Positions 44,880-55,380 of a stretch of 64,000 nt of DNA are shown here, piece after piece. The position numbers and the translations under genes were made by a program. Origin of the DNA: Micrasema longulum (taxonomy: Eukaryota > Arthropoda > Insecta > Trichoptera > Brachycentridae); assembly GCA_022494885.1 (NCBI GenBank), contig JAGVSM010000182.1:1-64000 (forward strand). Direction: 5' to 3'. Under the pieces are notes generated by a model. It was not told the DNA's origin. It did no database searches and saw only the letters and a list, made by a program, of their open reading frames with translations. The number at the start of each line of letters is the position of its first letter. The first letter of the stretch is position 1.

Positions 44880-45735
44880 TGTTTATTTATTTAAAACTTC
44901 TACTTAGGTAAATAGTACATATTAAAAAATTTAAAAAAATACATACTAATATAAAAAATAGTCAAAGAGAAATATTTTGTACCTATAAATAAAATAAAGA
45001 AAAGAAAAGAAAAAAGCATTAATTAAGAAATTTAATATTTTTTTAACTTTTTCATTTTTTGTGTTTTCTAGAACTATTAGGTACTAGCTTCTCCTACCCA
45101 TGAAATACAGAAGGACCACCCTGTATGTACTAAACTTCACGTGGAATGAGTCACCAACGTCTTGGTACTTATTTCTTATGTCAATATCTACGTGTTTTCA
45201 GGAAGATATGGCGTCCGATAAATATAAATGAAATGGTAATATTTATTTTCGTAGTGGCAACATTTCTTCCAAAGCGTTGCGATTACACCTTACGGCGCAT
45301 GCACATTATGTCATCTCAAACGTCAAATGATCTGATGCATGCGATATAACTACCTTGATTTTTTTAAACTGTAATAGCTAGATAGTGCTACCACTGCTCT
45401 TTAAACTTTCAAATTTAAATTTTTATTTCTTCTTCTTTCATCTTTTACATGGGTTTCTGTAGTAGCTACCTCAAAATTATTTTTAAAACATGTAAATCGC
45501 AACTAAAACATAAAGTGCTCGCTTGAACATGATTTTTGTTTATTCAGTGCGTAGATATGTATAGCGTGGGGTACTGGTGTCCTCGGTACCTATCGATGTA
45601 CTTACATCAAAACTCGAATACACAGGGTCGATAGTATATCTTGGTAATCGCTCGGAGAATTTATCTTTAACTATACCCCATAGTGAATGTATGCCTTCCG
45701 CTTTTTTCGATTTTAGTCGCCCTTCTAAATAACAT
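44880..45735. other. No gene supported
   Basis: ATACAGAAGGACCACCCTGT (45105) resembles transposon ends but has no partner. A 67-codon frame at 45146 is unrecognised. Confidence 0.4.
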
Positions 45736-45737
45736 AT

Positions 45738-45838
45738 AAACGTAGTTATGCAGAAAGCGGCCAGTCCACAATTTAAAAAAAATTACATATTGGTGTTATC
45801 GTGTGCAGGGTCAATTCTATGTTTTGCTAAAAAAAACA
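45738..45838 (+). repeat. M module fragment
   Basis: AACGTAGTTATGCAGAAAGC, GGCCAGTCCACAATTT, TTGGTGTTATCGTGTGCAGG and GTCAATTCTATGTTTTGC. Confidence 0.75.
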
Positions 45839-45839
45839 T

Positions 45840-46045
45840 TTTGCCAATGTTTGAACATCCATATTTCGTCAATTTTTATATTTGTTGATTTAAGTGAAAT
45901 TAAAAGAATTGTACATGTTTCCTTCTTAAAGGTATTCTCCATTTATCCCTGTTGTAATTTATTAATCTTATGACTCCCGAGGGGGTGAAACCCAGTATTT
46001 TGTCTAGAAACATTTGGACTAACTCAAATATTGTATATATTTAGT
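45840..46045 (+). repeat. F1 partial copy (loop-B'-A')
   Basis: AATGTTTGAACATCCATATT, CTCCATTTATCCCTGTTGTA, GACTCCCGAGGGGGTGAAAC and ATTTGGACTAACTCAAATAT. The A' end follows B' as in other copies. Confidence 0.75.
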
Positions 46046-46241
46046 GTCCCTATTTATTTCGATTACATAATAAGAAACATTAAAATGAAACAATTTTTTT
46101 ATGTGATAACTTTTCGAATAAGGACTCTCGATATTATTTTTTGAAAACATGAGAGAAAATAGAAGAAAATATCAAACAGAAAGCTCTGAGAGAATGTGAA
46201 GATAACCCTTATCAAGTGGACATCCGTATGACTAGAGGCGC

Positions 46242-46365
46242 CAGGGGTGGTATTCTGAACGCAAAAGAGCATTCGAAAACGCATTTTTAGCGCGTATTTA
46301 CCTGCGAAATACACGCTAACAGAGCGATCTCTATGCGTTCAATTCCGTATAAAATACCAGCCCAG
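46242..46365. mobile_element. MITE with ~30-bp terminal inverted repeats
   Basis: The left end CAGGGGTGGTATTCTGAACG followed by CAAAAGAG is matched by the reverse complement of the right end (CCTGGGCTGGTATTTTATAC then ..GAACGCATAGAG), with an extra ~10 bp in the right arm. 124 bp, no ORF. A solo terminus of the same type is at 17412-17428. Confidence 0.65.
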
Positions 46366-46369
46366 GATA

Positions 46370-47460
46370 GTTTAGTTTTACGTTCTGCAAGACTAGACAA
46401 ACTCCGTTATCAAGATTCGAATCACGCGTTCTTACTCCGATCCTTTTGTGGTAAACGTTCGGTCACTCCAGAAGCTGTAAAAACTCTGATGGAGTGGTCG
46501 AGTCAGACACAGACCGCGTAAAAGAAATATGGCGTGGTCATTTTCAAAGAGTCCTTAATCACCCTCGTTCTCCTTCCATGGGCAGACAACACTCCTGATA
46601 GTCCTCCGGCACTGGATTTACAACAAGATTTACCGCTTTTAAACTGTTTTTTTTTTCAAATTGTTTTAATGTTGAATTATACGATTTACCTAGATATTTG
46701 AGTAGGTAAATCGTAACAACGCAAAAACTTTGTATTAAAGTACATTTTTTTCTAAATTCCACAGAACATAATGTAACATAACACAATTCAACAAAAAAAT
46801 CACTCGGCTGTAATTTTTATAGAAGATTCGTCTATTCATTTGAATATTAATCGAATCTTGTGACGAAATATATCGTAAGTAAAGCATTTGATTCACCCCG
46901 TAAAGTCACCCCTAAATTTGACGTTTCTTTGTTTATCCAAGTTCACTACCATTTTCTTTCGCCAACCATCTCACCCCTCGTCTAGTTTTTTCTCTTCCCC
47001 TTTGCATCTTATTCTTTTGTTACAATATCCTCTTCTAATCCTCCATTTTATTTAAATGTGATACATTTACTTATTTCTTGGAAAACACTTATAGGATAGT
47101 GGATAATTTTGAAAATATTTTTTTTGTTTAGTTACTTATGTAACCGGCATAGGTTTATTAAAAGTTAACATAGCCATTTTAAGGAAGAATGCCCACCTGA
47201 GAAATAATTCAGTATTAAATAAAACCTTTCTTATATAAAATATCGGAAAAACTATAAAATACAAAATGTTTAATAAATATTTCGCATATATGTTTCATAA
47301 ATACTTAATATTCATGTATGCTCATACGTTTATTATTTTTTTGTAAACGAGTAAATAAAAAATATACCCTTACATAAACAAAAATCACACTGAGGCTTGG
47401 CGTGTTGTATAGTAAACCTTTAATTCATATTTTTATAATTGTAAAAAAAATGTATATTGT
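46370..47460. other. No gene supported
   Basis: Short frames only; 46900-47040 is C/T-rich. Confidence 0.45.
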
Positions 47461-47461
47461 T

Positions 47462-47880
47462 TGCGTCGATAACGCTAAAAAACATTTTTTTCTGCGTCGA
47501 TAACATTCAAAAACTTGTTTTTCTACGTCGATAATATTAAAAAAACCTCAAAAATGTTTGAGTATGTCCAAATGCCTGCAGACTAGCTGGATTTCCTCCG
47601 TGGGGAGTTATTCATATTTAAATATATTTCAACAGAGAGGGAAAACATTTTTGAGACGGTAATATGGTCATAAGCCCTGTAAATGCCTTGACTTCCATAT
47701 TCCCTTCTCAAAAATGTTTTCCCTCTCTGTTGAAATAAATTTAAATTAAAAAAAACTTTTTCGTTCTACGTCGATAACGCTAAAAAACAATTTGTTTCTA
47801 CGTTAAAAAAATAAATTTTTCCTATGTCGATAACGTTAAAAAACTTTTTTTTTTCACGTCGATAATGACAAAATAAACTA
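47462..47880. repeat. ~32-bp minisatellite split by an F1 insertion
   Basis: The unit CGTCGATAACGCTAAAAAAC plus a T-rich filler of ~12 bases repeats about seven times, three before 47546 and four after 47745. The third unit is cut by the F1 copy and would be whole without it. Confidence 0.85.
47547..47744. mobile_element. F1 foldback element inside the minisatellite
   Basis: A end (GTTTGAGTATGTCCAAATGC), B arm (TTTCAACAGAGAGGGAAAAC) and B' arm (GTTTTCCCTCTCTGTTGAAA) are separated by GGTCATAAGCCCTGTAAATG. It is flanked by ATTAAAAAAAC (47536-47546) and ATTAAAAAAAAC (47745-47756). A ~198-bp version with a shortened loop. Confidence 0.85.
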
Positions 47881-47884
47881 TTAG

Positions 47885-48540
47885 CCTTATAAGGAGAAAA
47901 ATAATGTTTCTATTATACTGACTGAATTATGATATTCAGTATTCATACTTAATAGACTCCTAACGATGATAAAATTTTATTTGGCACGATTCTCGGAGAA
48001 TCTAGAAAAATTCCTTGTTATTATGCTTAACTCATTAATTTTACACTAAAAAATGATTGTTAATAAATAATCAAAATAAAACTTTGTAAAAAACATTTAT
48101 TGCACGACACCAAATTTTAGCGTCATTGATATAGGTAAGTACTATTTACGTCATTAGTATCCTAAAAATCACAGTAAATCCTGAGTTTGTAGAAATAATT
48201 CATTATCTCACTCACCCTTTACATATATTATTCGATGTATTATTTCAGTTTTACTTATTTGCAGCTAAACATTCTGTTGTAAAATTAGTGACGTCCATAC
48301 CAGATTGACTAAAACATTTTTGTATGAGTGGTCATAATAATCGGTTGTGACAAAATACAATAGTTAAAAAATCGATTACAAAAATACGTCTTTTGATTAT
48401 ATAACTTTAGAATCTGTAACTGTAACTGTTACGTATTCGAGAGAGAAAATATCGAACATTCGAAATTCTTGTTCTTTCTAGTTTTATCCGGTCCTTTAAG
48501 AATATTTTGCTGCAATTTGTGGACGTAGGACCGTTATCAT
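47885..48540. other. No gene seen
   Basis: AT-rich intergenic. Confidence 0.5.
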
Positions 48541-48544
48541 CACA

Positions 48545-48695
48545 CCCTTATCCATACCCGATGGTGGATAGAACACAGCATTGATAAATCGATTGCAGAA
48601 TATTTCGATTAATTATAAAAGGAAGGTAAAGTGACCAGTCTTACGATTCAAGTCAGTCCAGGGACAGTGAAATACTTCAGTAAAAATACTTTTTC
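48545..48695 (-). repeat. SINE S2 distal part
   Basis: GTAAAGTGACCAGTCTTACG and TCAGTCCAGGGACAGTGAAA are the reverse complement of S2 words at 60220-60275 (GTCCCTGGACTGACACC, AAGACTGATCACCTTAC). Confidence 0.65.
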
Positions 48696-48811
48696 CACAT
48701 ACCCAAAATTGTTTAAAATACTGTGGGCCTTCCTATCGCTTTCACTCATTCAAAATATCCATGTTTTTTTGTCAATAAACGAATTCCTCTTTTATTTTTT
48801 TTCATTTCATA

Positions 48812-49083
48812 TGTAGAACTTGATGGTTGAGGGTTAGAGCTTCTTTCCTTGTTATATAAATAGATAACAGAAGACACGAAGTTGCTGTTTGAATGCGTAT
48901 TTATTAGATGGTGAATCAATAGTGTCGCGCGAGTGTTACGGCGATGAGGAGTTGAAGAGACTGCTCTGCAAATACACGCTGTAACTGAGTGACTGGGCGT
49001 TGGCAGCACCCTGTGGTCATTTTATAGGCCACGTTTCTTTGTTGTTCATTTCTCCATAGTAGGGACGATGTTAATTTACTACA
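48812..49083 (-). mobile_element. Long terminal repeat of an LTR retrotransposon, copy 1
   Basis: Bounded by TGTAG...CTACA. On the minus strand there is CCTATAAAATGACC (TATA box near 49025) and AATAAATACGC (poly-A signal near 48905), in the U3-R-U5 order expected of an LTR. The related copy at 55381-55701 ends TGCAG...CTGCA. Similarity continues ~70 bp beyond the 49083 edge and a purine-rich AGACGAGGGCG lies there, as for a 3' LTR with its polypurine tract. No gag/pol seen. Superfamily (Ty3- or Bel-like) not determined. Confidence 0.7.
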
Positions 49084-49089
49084 AAACGA

Positions 49090-49595
49090 CGCCCTCGTCT
49101 TTTTGTGAAAAAATGTTAGAGTTTCATAGTTTGTTGTATTGGATTCTTTAGAAAACGATGACTAACTTCATCGGTCTTCGTTTTTTTTCAGGTAAAATGA
49201 TTTTGCACGTGTGTGTCATTGATCATGGGCTATAAACCCTGCACATATACGCCTATTTTGCTTAAATTTAACTCTAATACTACCTTTTACTGCTTCTATT
49301 ACTGTACTTTGTCGAATATTGTCATACATCCACATTACTATATTGCAAATACAAATGGTAGCAAAAACTGTATTTACTTGTATCACAAAAGCTTGTGTCC
49401 ATCACAGTAATTTTATACATTTCATGGCATCAGATTACGTTACTATACAGATAAAATGAGCTTATATTTTGAGCCGTCCTTTCCTATCAGAGGAAAATAG
49501 TGTTAATTGTCAATTGTAGTACCTAGCTTCTAACAATTCTTTCACTTTGACGAAACACTTTGCTAGTAGGAGATATAATAATTCGATTACGGAAA
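49090..49595. other. No gene supported
   Basis: May hold the last non-coding internal bases of the LTR element up to about 49150; the rest is anonymous. Confidence 0.45.
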
Positions 49596-49601
49596 TACAT
49601 A

Positions 49602-50186
49602 CAGTCCTTATAATCCAAACTAACTGGGACAGGACGTTGTTCGGATTAGAAGGAATAACCGTAATAACGCGGTTGAAAGCGAAAGAACGAGTCTCTGGTG
49701 TAATAATAGTGACGTATAATATGCAGATATACGTTTTCGGAACAGACTACTTTTCTTTTTTTTGGACAAGGACTGGATTCAGCTCCCTGGGGAGCTGTTA
49801 ACATTAACATATTACAACAGAGTAAACCAGCCAATGACATGTCATAAGCCCTGTAGATGCCTAGACATCTATATTGCCTCGTTTAAAATGTTCTTCATCT
49901 CTGTTGTAATATGTTAGTTTTAGCCTAAGTTTTTACATTGTTTTGCTAACCTAGTTATATTGTACTGTACGTAATGTACTGTTAAACCTAAGTATTCAAT
50001 AAAAAAATCATCCTGTACTTAATAAATATTTCATTTGTTTTTGGATTGATTTGACAATATTATTTATCCCCCCTTTAAGCATTAATTCCTTAAGAAATGC
50101 GTATTTTTGTCACATAAGAAACCTAATCTTTTCGTTCCGGGGCATGCTCGGATTAACCGGACGTTCGGATTAGCGGAACTCTACTG
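49602..50186. mobile_element. pogo/Tigger-like nonautonomous DNA transposon
   Basis: The left end CAGTCCTTATAATCCAAACT and the reverse complement of the right end (CAGTAGAGTTCCGCTAATCC, then GAACGTCCGG) share CAGT..TAATCC.AAC. Both are flanked by TA (49600-49601, 50187-50188), the expected target duplication. Further inward GTTCGGATTAGAAGG and CCGGACGTTCGGATTAG repeat the subterminal theme. No transposase ORF. An F1 copy (49757-49918) sits inside. Confidence 0.75.
49757..49918. mobile_element. F1 foldback copy nested in the pogo-like element
   Basis: GGACAAGGACTGGATTCAGC, CTGGGGAGCTGTTAACATTA and ACATATTACAACAGAG on the left; CATCTCTGTTGTAATATGTT on the right. The left B arm is shortened to ~20 bases and the A end is truncated at a T run. 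Confidence 0.8.
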
Positions 50187-50304
50187 TAATCAAAAATGGT
50201 GTCATTGAATATCTGTAATATTCGATTAAGATAACCGTTTGTGCCAGCACTAGACAAAATGTTACCCTCGCCATATAATTTACCCCTCCCACCACCTACG
50301 CTCT

Positions 50305-50319
50305 CCCACCCACCCACCC
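50305..50319 (-). other. Potential G-quadruplex
   Basis: CCCACCCACCCACCC on plus gives four G3 runs with single-T loops on minus, the most stable class of quadruplex motif. Confidence 0.85.
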
Positions 50320-50639
50320 ACCTAAACATGCAACTAGCCGCGCACGCACTTTCCCCCGATACCCGTCTGTACTTGCACAACAATGATAATCAAATATTCT
50401 TTCAATATTCAAAAGCAATTTATTATTTTTTATTCCCTTTAAAAACCCACTTAAAATTAGTTTTTAAGTTATATTTAATATTTTACACCTCGCCTACTTA
50501 AAATTGAATTTACAATATTTACTATGACGTTTTTTGAATATTTTTAATTCAATAGATATTAAAATTGACGTATAAAAAATAAAGGTGTTCAAACCGCAGG
50601 CAATTCCTGGCCAAAAACCACGCGGTGCATTTTTTACAT

Positions 50640-51195
50640 TCTATCAACTTAAATATTATACAACAACAACAACAAACCATCACGCCGTTTCTCTGTAAGG
50701 GTAGGCAGAGAGGATAGAACGCCACAACTCTCTATCTTTGCATACAGATTCCTCTACATCCATACATCTTATCATGCACGCGCGCCGATTATTCCGACTT
50801 TTGACATGTCCATCTTCAAGTATTTGATGGACTTGATCGTGCCATGTCTTTTTCGGTCTTTCTCTATTTCTGCATTCATCAAAATTCGCATTGTAAATAT
50901 TCTTGGCCGTTGTTTCGCTGTCCATTCGCTGTACATGTCCAAACCAGCGCAGAGCTCCTTTCATTATTTTGTCGATAATGCTTGTCTCAGCCTTACATAA
51001 TGTACCGATCTCAACATTTGTGCATCTATCGTACATAGTTTTACCACACATTTGCCTGAGAGATCGCATTTCGACAGCATTCAGCCTTCTTTCATCCCTG
51101 TTTTTCCAAGTCCATACTTCGCTCCCATACATCAGGGTCGGGACCAGAACTCCGTTGTGAACTGCCAATTTTGCCTCTTGTGACAAACATAGATT
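50640..51195 (-). pseudogene. RTE-type LINE C-terminus, copy 1, with (TTG)n tail
   Basis: The minus frame contains EAKLAVHNGVLVPTLMYGSE, NAVEMRSLRQMCGKTMYDRC, IDKIMKGALRWFGHVQRMDS, RPKKTWHDQVHQIL and LWRSILSAYPYRETA, then TGA. The (K)ARLAxHxGVLVPTLMYGSE...LRWFGHVxRM order is the tail of a common insect non-LTR RT. The stop codon is followed almost directly by (TTG)n (50661-50675), so the 3' UTR is only a few bases. The longer ORF upstream of residue ~105 (above 51195) is not LINE. The copy is truncated but nearly intact in frame. Confidence 0.88.
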
Positions 51196-51199
51196 ACAA

Positions 51200-51960
51200 A
51201 CTTCGATTAAAATTAAGATTAATAATATGATTTTATGTCTGGTTAATATGAAATATGTATATAAAAGCATTGACATATAACACGTAGATACGCCCTGTAG
51301 AGTAACAGATTTTTGAAGTAGTGACATAAAAACGTGTCTATAGTTACTGTTAACGAAAAGGCGGAGTGTAAATGAAAATCGAACTTCATTCAGTTTTGTT
51401 ATTGGGAAATATTTGAGAAAGGATAGGAACATGGAATGGATACCTACCTTTAATATAATCTGAATGTTATTCAATTTCTGGCACTGGATCACAAAATTAA
51501 CAATAAAATGTTACAATGTTTTCCACGACGCACGACGATTCCAACCACTTTTTTCCGATTTTATGTCAAGCCAAAAATGTTGTTTGGTTTTTGTTCTAAA
51601 TCCGAATCTTCTAATTTTGAATATCTTCTATCTTGATGTTAGGTAGGTACCATAAGGATGGGTCAAAGGAAGGATGGGAATAAAAGGTAATCGGACAGGA
51701 ATAGTATCGATAAATGCTGTTATTTACTTAACAGTTACTAAGTTTGTTCATTTGTACCACGGCTGCATTCAACGACCATGTATATGCTAGTAAAAAATGT
51801 AGGATACTCATTTTTTGTGCATAAAAAAGTTAGTATTTTAACACTAACTATAAAAATTCGTTTTTGATGGAGCTCTATCAGGTTCTTCCATTATATTTCT
51901 TATAATTTCAAACCATTTATTTCTTTTCATTGGATTTTTAGGAATGCAAAGATAAATTAT
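51200..51960. other. No gene supported
   Basis: Anonymous AT-rich DNA. Confidence 0.5.
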
Positions 51961-51964
51961 CTCA

Positions 51965-53022
51965 CGTTTATTACTACTACTACTACTACCATCACGCCAT
52001 TTCCCCGTAGGGGTAGGCAGAGATAATGGACCGCCACACACGTCTATCCTGGCATATATTCCTAGCTTCTTCCACATTCATACATCGGTTCTGTCTACTT
52101 TTGACATAACCAGACTTAAGATTTTGGTTTATCTGACCATGCCACGTCTTCTTTGGTCGTCCTCGTCTTACGTTACCGTTCATTTTTGCCATATATACTT
52201 GTTTAACCATTCTTTCGTCGTCCATTCGTCCTACGTGACCAAACCATCTCAGACACCCTTTCTTAATCTTATCAATAATACTTGAATCAACAATATTTTG
52301 AGTTTGTCCAAATTTTTGTAGACACGGACTGGATTCAACTTCCTGGGGAGCTGTTAACATTTTACAACAGAGATGAAGAACATTCAAGAGAAGGTAATAT
52401 AGAAGTCTAGGCATCTACAGGGCTTATGACCTGTCAATGGCTGGTTTAAGTGGCCACTTTACACACTGTGTAACATTCACCATTCTGCCTATATTTGAAC
52501 ATCTTTATTCCTTCAATTCTTTCATCTGTTGATGTTTGTGAAGTTAAAGACCTGAAACCTTCATTTATGCGGGTGAGATTCATCTAATTGAATTATTTCA
52601 CCTACATACTAGGCAATGCCTGAAAATATTATTTTTTTTAATTTCTGTACTTCTTCATGGACCAGGTAATTTATCAAGACTTCTATATTCTATCTTCTTG
52701 AATGTTCTTCATCTCTGTTGTAAAATGTTAATAATACTTGACTTAGATTTGCACTCTCGCCTGATTTCATCATTCGTAATCCTGTCATACATTGATTTCA
52801 ACAATTTCAAGAGATCGCATTTCAACCGCGTTCACTCGGCTTTCATTCTTCCTCTGCCATTTCCATGTTTCTTTTCCAAACATAAGTGTTGGGACAAAAA
52901 CTCCGTTGTGCACTGCCAGTTTAGCTTCGATAGACATATTTTTATTAGCAATTACTGTGCTTAGTGCTCCGTTCATTTTGTTGCCCGCATTCACCCTCCT
53001 TTCAACATCTTTTTCTACTTAT
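51965..53022 (-). pseudogene. RTE-type LINE C-terminus, copy 2, split by F1
   Basis: Minus strand: VEKDVERRVNAGNKMNGAL, EAKLAVHNGVFVPTLMFGKE, NAVEMRSLE, a frameshift, YDRITNDEIRRECKSKSSII (to 52730), the F1 insertion, then SSIIDKIKKGCLRWFGHVGR, RRGRPKKTWHGQINQNLKSG and WRSIISAYPYGEMA with TGA. The sequence rejoins exactly across the 12-bp duplication that encodes SSII. The tail beyond the stop is (TAG)n (51967-51987), whereas copy 1 has (TTG)n. Same family as 50640-51195. Confidence 0.9.
52286..52729. mobile_element. F1 foldback element inside the RTE ORF
   Basis: Flanked by AATAATACTTGA at 52274-52285 and 52730-52741, an exact 12-bp duplication. A end: CAATATTTTGAGTTTGTCCA, GACTGGATTCAACTTCCTGG. 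B arm 52355-52408 and B' arm 52678-52729 are inverted (AACATTTTACAACAGAGATG / CATCTCTGTTGTAAAATGTT). The loop of ~270 bp holds CCACTTTACACACTGTGTAA and GTTTGTGAAGTTAAAGACC. Noncoding; the reference copy for the family. Confidence 0.93.
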
Positions 53023-53039
53023 AGAAGTAATAGTACTAT

Positions 53040-53390
53040 ATTTTAAAAACAATGCACCACTGTTACCAAGAAGAGCTTTGCAATTGTGCCGCTAGGCGTA
53101 GTTAGACGTGTGCAAAAAGCAGTATTTGTATTTGAATATTAATTGTTCTAAGCTTCGTTAATCACTCGTTAGCAAATATTTACCAGTAAAAAGTTACACA
53201 CAGGTTTTTACACGTTTTCGTGACACAAGTAGGCATTTTCGTTTCAATTTTCTACGTCACGGTTGAAGAACGACTACATACGCGGTGGGCATTACTAAGC
53301 GTTTTGGCATAAGTTAAGTGTCATCATTTTTTAAAGCTTAAGATATGTCTATTTATTAATACGTCAACATTTAAAAGGGTGTTTTCACAC
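53040..53390. other. No gene seen
   Basis: Anonymous sequence. Confidence 0.5.
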
Positions 53391-53394
53391 TAGA

Positions 53395-53645
53395 ATATTT
53401 GAACGTACTTATGCAGAAAGCAACCAGTCCACAATTTTGAAAAAATTTATATTGGTGTTGTCAAATTTTGGAGGGTTAATTCTATGTTCTGTTTAAAACA
53501 ACCAGGCCGTTACAAAATAATACAAAAAACCGTAATAATCACCTTCTGAAAATTTAATGATGTCAGAATGTCATGAAAACGAATGTCACCTCATATACAT
53601 TCAGAGTTTGTATGAGGTTTTATTCAATATTAGATCTGATTTTCA
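53395..53645 (+). repeat. M module, forward copy
   Basis: GAACGTACTTATGCAGAAAG, CAACCAGTCCACAATTTTG, GTTAATTCTATGTTCTG, CACCTTCTGAAAATTTAATG and ATGTCACCTCATATACATTC. The distal part pairs with 3610-3665 (reverse). Confidence 0.75.
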
Positions 53646-53649
53646 TTAA

Positions 53650-54470
53650 ATTCATTAAATCTGGCAAATGCCTGATTTAATTCAAAAACACATGCATTAT
53701 ATATTATTTGCCAAAATAAAAAACATTCCTACTGTTGTGAAGATTTGATTACTCATTCTTTTCACAAAAATGCTATTATCTCAGTTTCACTTTTCTCTTT
53801 TTTCATATTTCGTAGTCCCTGAAGACTGACCATCTTACCTTCATTTTAAAAAATATATAAAGATACCCCGCGATTGGTCATAAACTTTACGTATTAATTT
53901 TAGTTATCTGTATTCTAAATGATTCTTAAATTTCATATAAAATTTTCTTGATTATTAAATTTATTAAGAAATTTGAGAACCACTATTGTAGGGGAAAATT
54001 TGAAATATTCATCCTTCCGTTGCATCTCCCTTGAACTCCCTCCTCTTCTAATCGTTCTGTACACTGAATCCCCCCTCCACCCACACCTTCACACCCCTAT
54101 AACCGTAATATAGCGTACATCGTAATATACATACAAACATCCTGCACCCCACAATCGTACTAAGCTACATAAAACAAAACGCTAACCTGCCCGTTATTTT
54201 GATACAAAATGTTACTATAGTCCTTAAAATATAGCTTGATTAGAATGACAGCTGTCAAACTAATTTCATTAGTGATGGATGATCTGATGGATGAGGATGG
54301 ACTGATCACTGATCAAATCGATTTTATCAGTTTTTTCATGCACTCATGAAACTCTGTTTCAGAAAATTTATATAAAAACGCAAAAAAGCCTGTTATAGTT
54401 TGTTTAACACAATTATTCACCAAAAAATAAGACATTTATCCTTTTTTCATGAACAACATCAAATAAATAT
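53650..54470. other. No gene seen
   Basis: C/T-rich at 54000-54100. GATGGATGATCTGATGGATG imperfect tandem near 54273. Confidence 0.45.
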
Positions 54471-54589
54471 TTTTTTATTCGATCAATTTGTCCACCTCTA
54501 ACGTTTTTGCAAAATGATGTAACCTTGTAAGAACGTCGTTAATAATTAGGTTTATTTCAGTTTTTTTTAGTTTTAAAGCTGATTTTATA

Positions 54590-54925
54590 TATTTATGGCC
54601 GATTAATTGCGCGAGTAGAGCAGTGTGTGGGCGGAGAGGACAACATCCAGCGAGAGGGCGAGAGGGCGGCAGCGCGAAGAGCAACGTTAGGAGCAGCGCA
54701 AGGAGCATAGTGTGCCGGGGCTATAAAATTAGGCAACTTGGGTTTAGGTTCTCCTGAGAGGCATTCCAAGCCAAGTCCACCGCCGTATCCTCAAGACACT
54801 CATTATAGGAGGCTGCTGCGTCCGTTCACGTAATGCCGATTATTCTTGACTCTTATGGGTGCGAGTCTTTGCACCTTACCAAACCTCAGAACACGAAATT
54901 CTGAGTTTAGAGAGTAAGTACTTGA
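54590..54925 (+). promoter_or_regulatory. GC-rich block with TATA box and downstream splice-donor-like site
   Basis: 54600-54720 is clearly GC-rich (GGGCGGAGAGGACAAC, GAGAGGGCGAGAGGGCGGCA). It ends with GGGGCTATAAAATTAGG (TATA at 54722). About 190 bp on, TTTAGAGAGTAAGTACTTG offers a 5' splice site (GT at 54914). This could be a core promoter with a first noncoding exon. On the minus strand an ORF (54708-54475) starts MLLALLLTLLFALPPSRPLA, a signal-peptide-like run; it has no known domain and may be a by-product of the GC repeats. Neither reading is proven. Confidence 0.3.
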
Positions 54926-54929
54926 GAAG

Positions 54930-55375
54930 AATATTAAGCATAAGGTAGTTCGATATTATAACTAACATTGAAAGCAAGATTACTGATGATTAAATATTTT
55001 ATTATATACCGATAGTTAGGTAAACATATAAAGTATACTCTGCAGTGATTGAAACTACAAATTGTTTTTTTTTTAAATCCCATTAAAAGTAAATCCAGGA
55101 ACTTACGTAAAAACTTGCACAAATGCTTTTTCTGTCATGCTCCGTACGCCTTTTACAGACATTTTATTAAAAAATCATTTTATAATCCCAGATAAAACAG
55201 GTTAAATTATATTCATAATTCATAAAAACTACTTCAAAGTAATTAAATTTTTACTGTACTTAATTCAAACTTTGTGAATATTTCGAAATGCTCAAGTCAC
55301 CTGTCTCCATTGAAATTTTTATTAGAATTTTGTCACAGTCGTCAGCATCTCCCCGAAATATTTCTAACCATATAC
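54930..55375. other. No gene seen
   Basis: AT-rich. Confidence 0.5.
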
Positions 55376-55380
55376 AATTT

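Noticed and set aside
45100..45125. ACAGGGTGG-type transposon terminus
   Set aside because: No inverted partner within several kilobases; a single short word.
50680..51492. 270-codon minus ORF as one intact gene
   Set aside because: Only the C-terminal ~165 residues match a LINE RT tail; the N-terminal part is unrelated flanking sequence joined by chance.
54475..54708. Secreted small protein gene
   Set aside because: The hydrophobic start comes from the reverse of a GC-rich GAGAGGGCG-type run; no second exon or domain, so it is not called as a gene.
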